The position numbers and the translations under genes were made by a program. A stretch of 6,046 nucleotides of DNA from an uncultured Burkholderiales bacterium. Its GTDB lineage: Bacteria; Pseudomonadota; Gammaproteobacteria; Burkholderiales; Burkholderiaceae_E. The notes beneath the pieces were generated by a model that saw nothing but the letters and a program-made list of their open reading frames with translations, ran no database searches and was not told the DNA's origin. The stretch covers positions 1 through 6,046 of the forward strand of contig CAIKZV010000641.1 in assembly GCA_903831925.1 (NCBI GenBank), in the 5' to 3' direction. Shown piece by piece: positions 5,855 through 6,046 of this stretch; the first letter of the stretch is position 1; the number at the start of each line of letters is the position of its first letter.

Positions 5855-6007
5855 CTCGCGCACGACAACAGTGCTCGGCCGCCGTGGCGGCCGGCGCGCG
5901 AGATCCACACCTCACAGCGTGCGGTAGCTCGTACTGCCTGCTCAAGCCAAGCTGATACCAGAGGCCGCACAAGCCAGGACCTGCGCCGCTTGCTCAGCCG
6001 ACAGGCC
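5855..6007. other. Intergenic region with no recognised gene
   Basis: Apart from the palindrome at 5876-5893, nothing recognisable lies between the OmpA-like gene's hairpin and the possible gene start at 6008. I see no tRNA-like fold and no consensus -10 box. One frame stays open through it, but its translation has no ATG and does not look like a protein. Confidence 0.5.
5876..5893. repeat. Perfect GC-only palindrome with a 2-base centre
   Basis: CGGCCGCC at 5876-5883 and GGCGGCCG at 5886-5893 are exact complements around a GT centre. It can form a very stable hairpin of about seven or eight pairs. No T-tract follows. It could be a second termination element, a REP-like unit or a protein-binding palindrome. 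Confidence 0.55.
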
Positions 6008-6046
6008 ATGAAGCAGAGCATTTCCCCCATGCCGATCGAACTCAGC
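6008..6046 (+). CDS. Possible first codons of a downstream gene (truncated by window end)
   Basis: From ATG at 6008 the frame is open for 13 codons to the window end, reading MKQSISPMPIELS; a second in-frame ATG lies at 6029. An AGG at 6003-6005 is too close to the first ATG for a good ribosome site, and the region before the second ATG has none. It is too short to recognise, and the call rests only on position after a long gap and the open frame. Confidence 0.2.
   Translation, partial: MKQSISPMPIELS

Noticed and set aside
5446..6030. 194-residue - strand frame covering the 3' end of the OmpA-like gene and the final intergenic region
   Set aside because: There is no recognisable motif, most of it is antisense to a supported gene, and its composition is shadow-like.
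5821..6046. tRNA, small RNA or attachment site in the final non-coding stretch
   Set aside because: I could not fold a tRNA cloverleaf on either strand, and saw only short hairpins and a trivial 7-base direct repeat (CAAGCCA). No integrase or tRNA gene is nearby.
1..6046. Defence island, mobile element, CRISPR array or horizontally acquired cassette
   Set aside because: Composition looks uniform, all genes are co-directional and mostly housekeeping, and no transposase, integrase, toxin-antitoxin pair or spaced direct repeats were seen.

Overview
The window is a GC-rich (roughly two thirds G+C by eye), densely packed bacterial chromosome segment with every supported gene on the + strand. It most resembles Betaproteobacteria, order Burkholderiales. 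The strongest clues are a DUF3460 small protein directly upstream of scpA, and a ScpA whose conserved core and C-terminal wording read like Burkholderiales ScpA. The genus cannot be named from the sequence alone.

Layout. Positions 1-1259 hold the 3' part of metG (methionyl-tRNA synthetase), from just before the KMSKS loop to the C-terminal tRNA-binding domain. It abuts without a gap a SulP-family anion/dicarboxylate transporter with a STAS domain (1260-2942). A 95-bp intergenic stretch (2943-3037) carries a GC-rich inverted repeat, a TACAAT -10-like box and a good Shine-Dalgarno sequence. A tightly packed trio follows: DUF3460 small protein (3038-3229), scpA kleisin (3233-4105) and murB (4109-5158). 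A TATAAT box overlaps the murB stop codon and probably drives the next gene, a small membrane-anchored OmpA-like protein (5251-5820). The last 226 bp (5821-6046) contain two GC-rich hairpins and perhaps the first codons of another gene.

How the genes work together. Most are housekeeping: translation (metG), chromosome condensation (scpA), peptidoglycan precursor synthesis (murB) and probable peptidoglycan contact (OmpA-like). The scpA-murB-OmpA-like run places chromosome segregation and cell-wall functions side by side, but nothing in the sequence proves a functional link. DUF3460 is the only conserved gene here of unknown function.

No defence system, mobile element, CRISPR array, tRNA, rRNA or prophage signal was seen. 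I found no convincing evidence of an undescribed system. The points most worth a second look are the DUF3460-scpA-murB arrangement, with all three genes in one reading frame separated only by single TGA stops, and the divergent OmpA-like protein with a duplicated linker.
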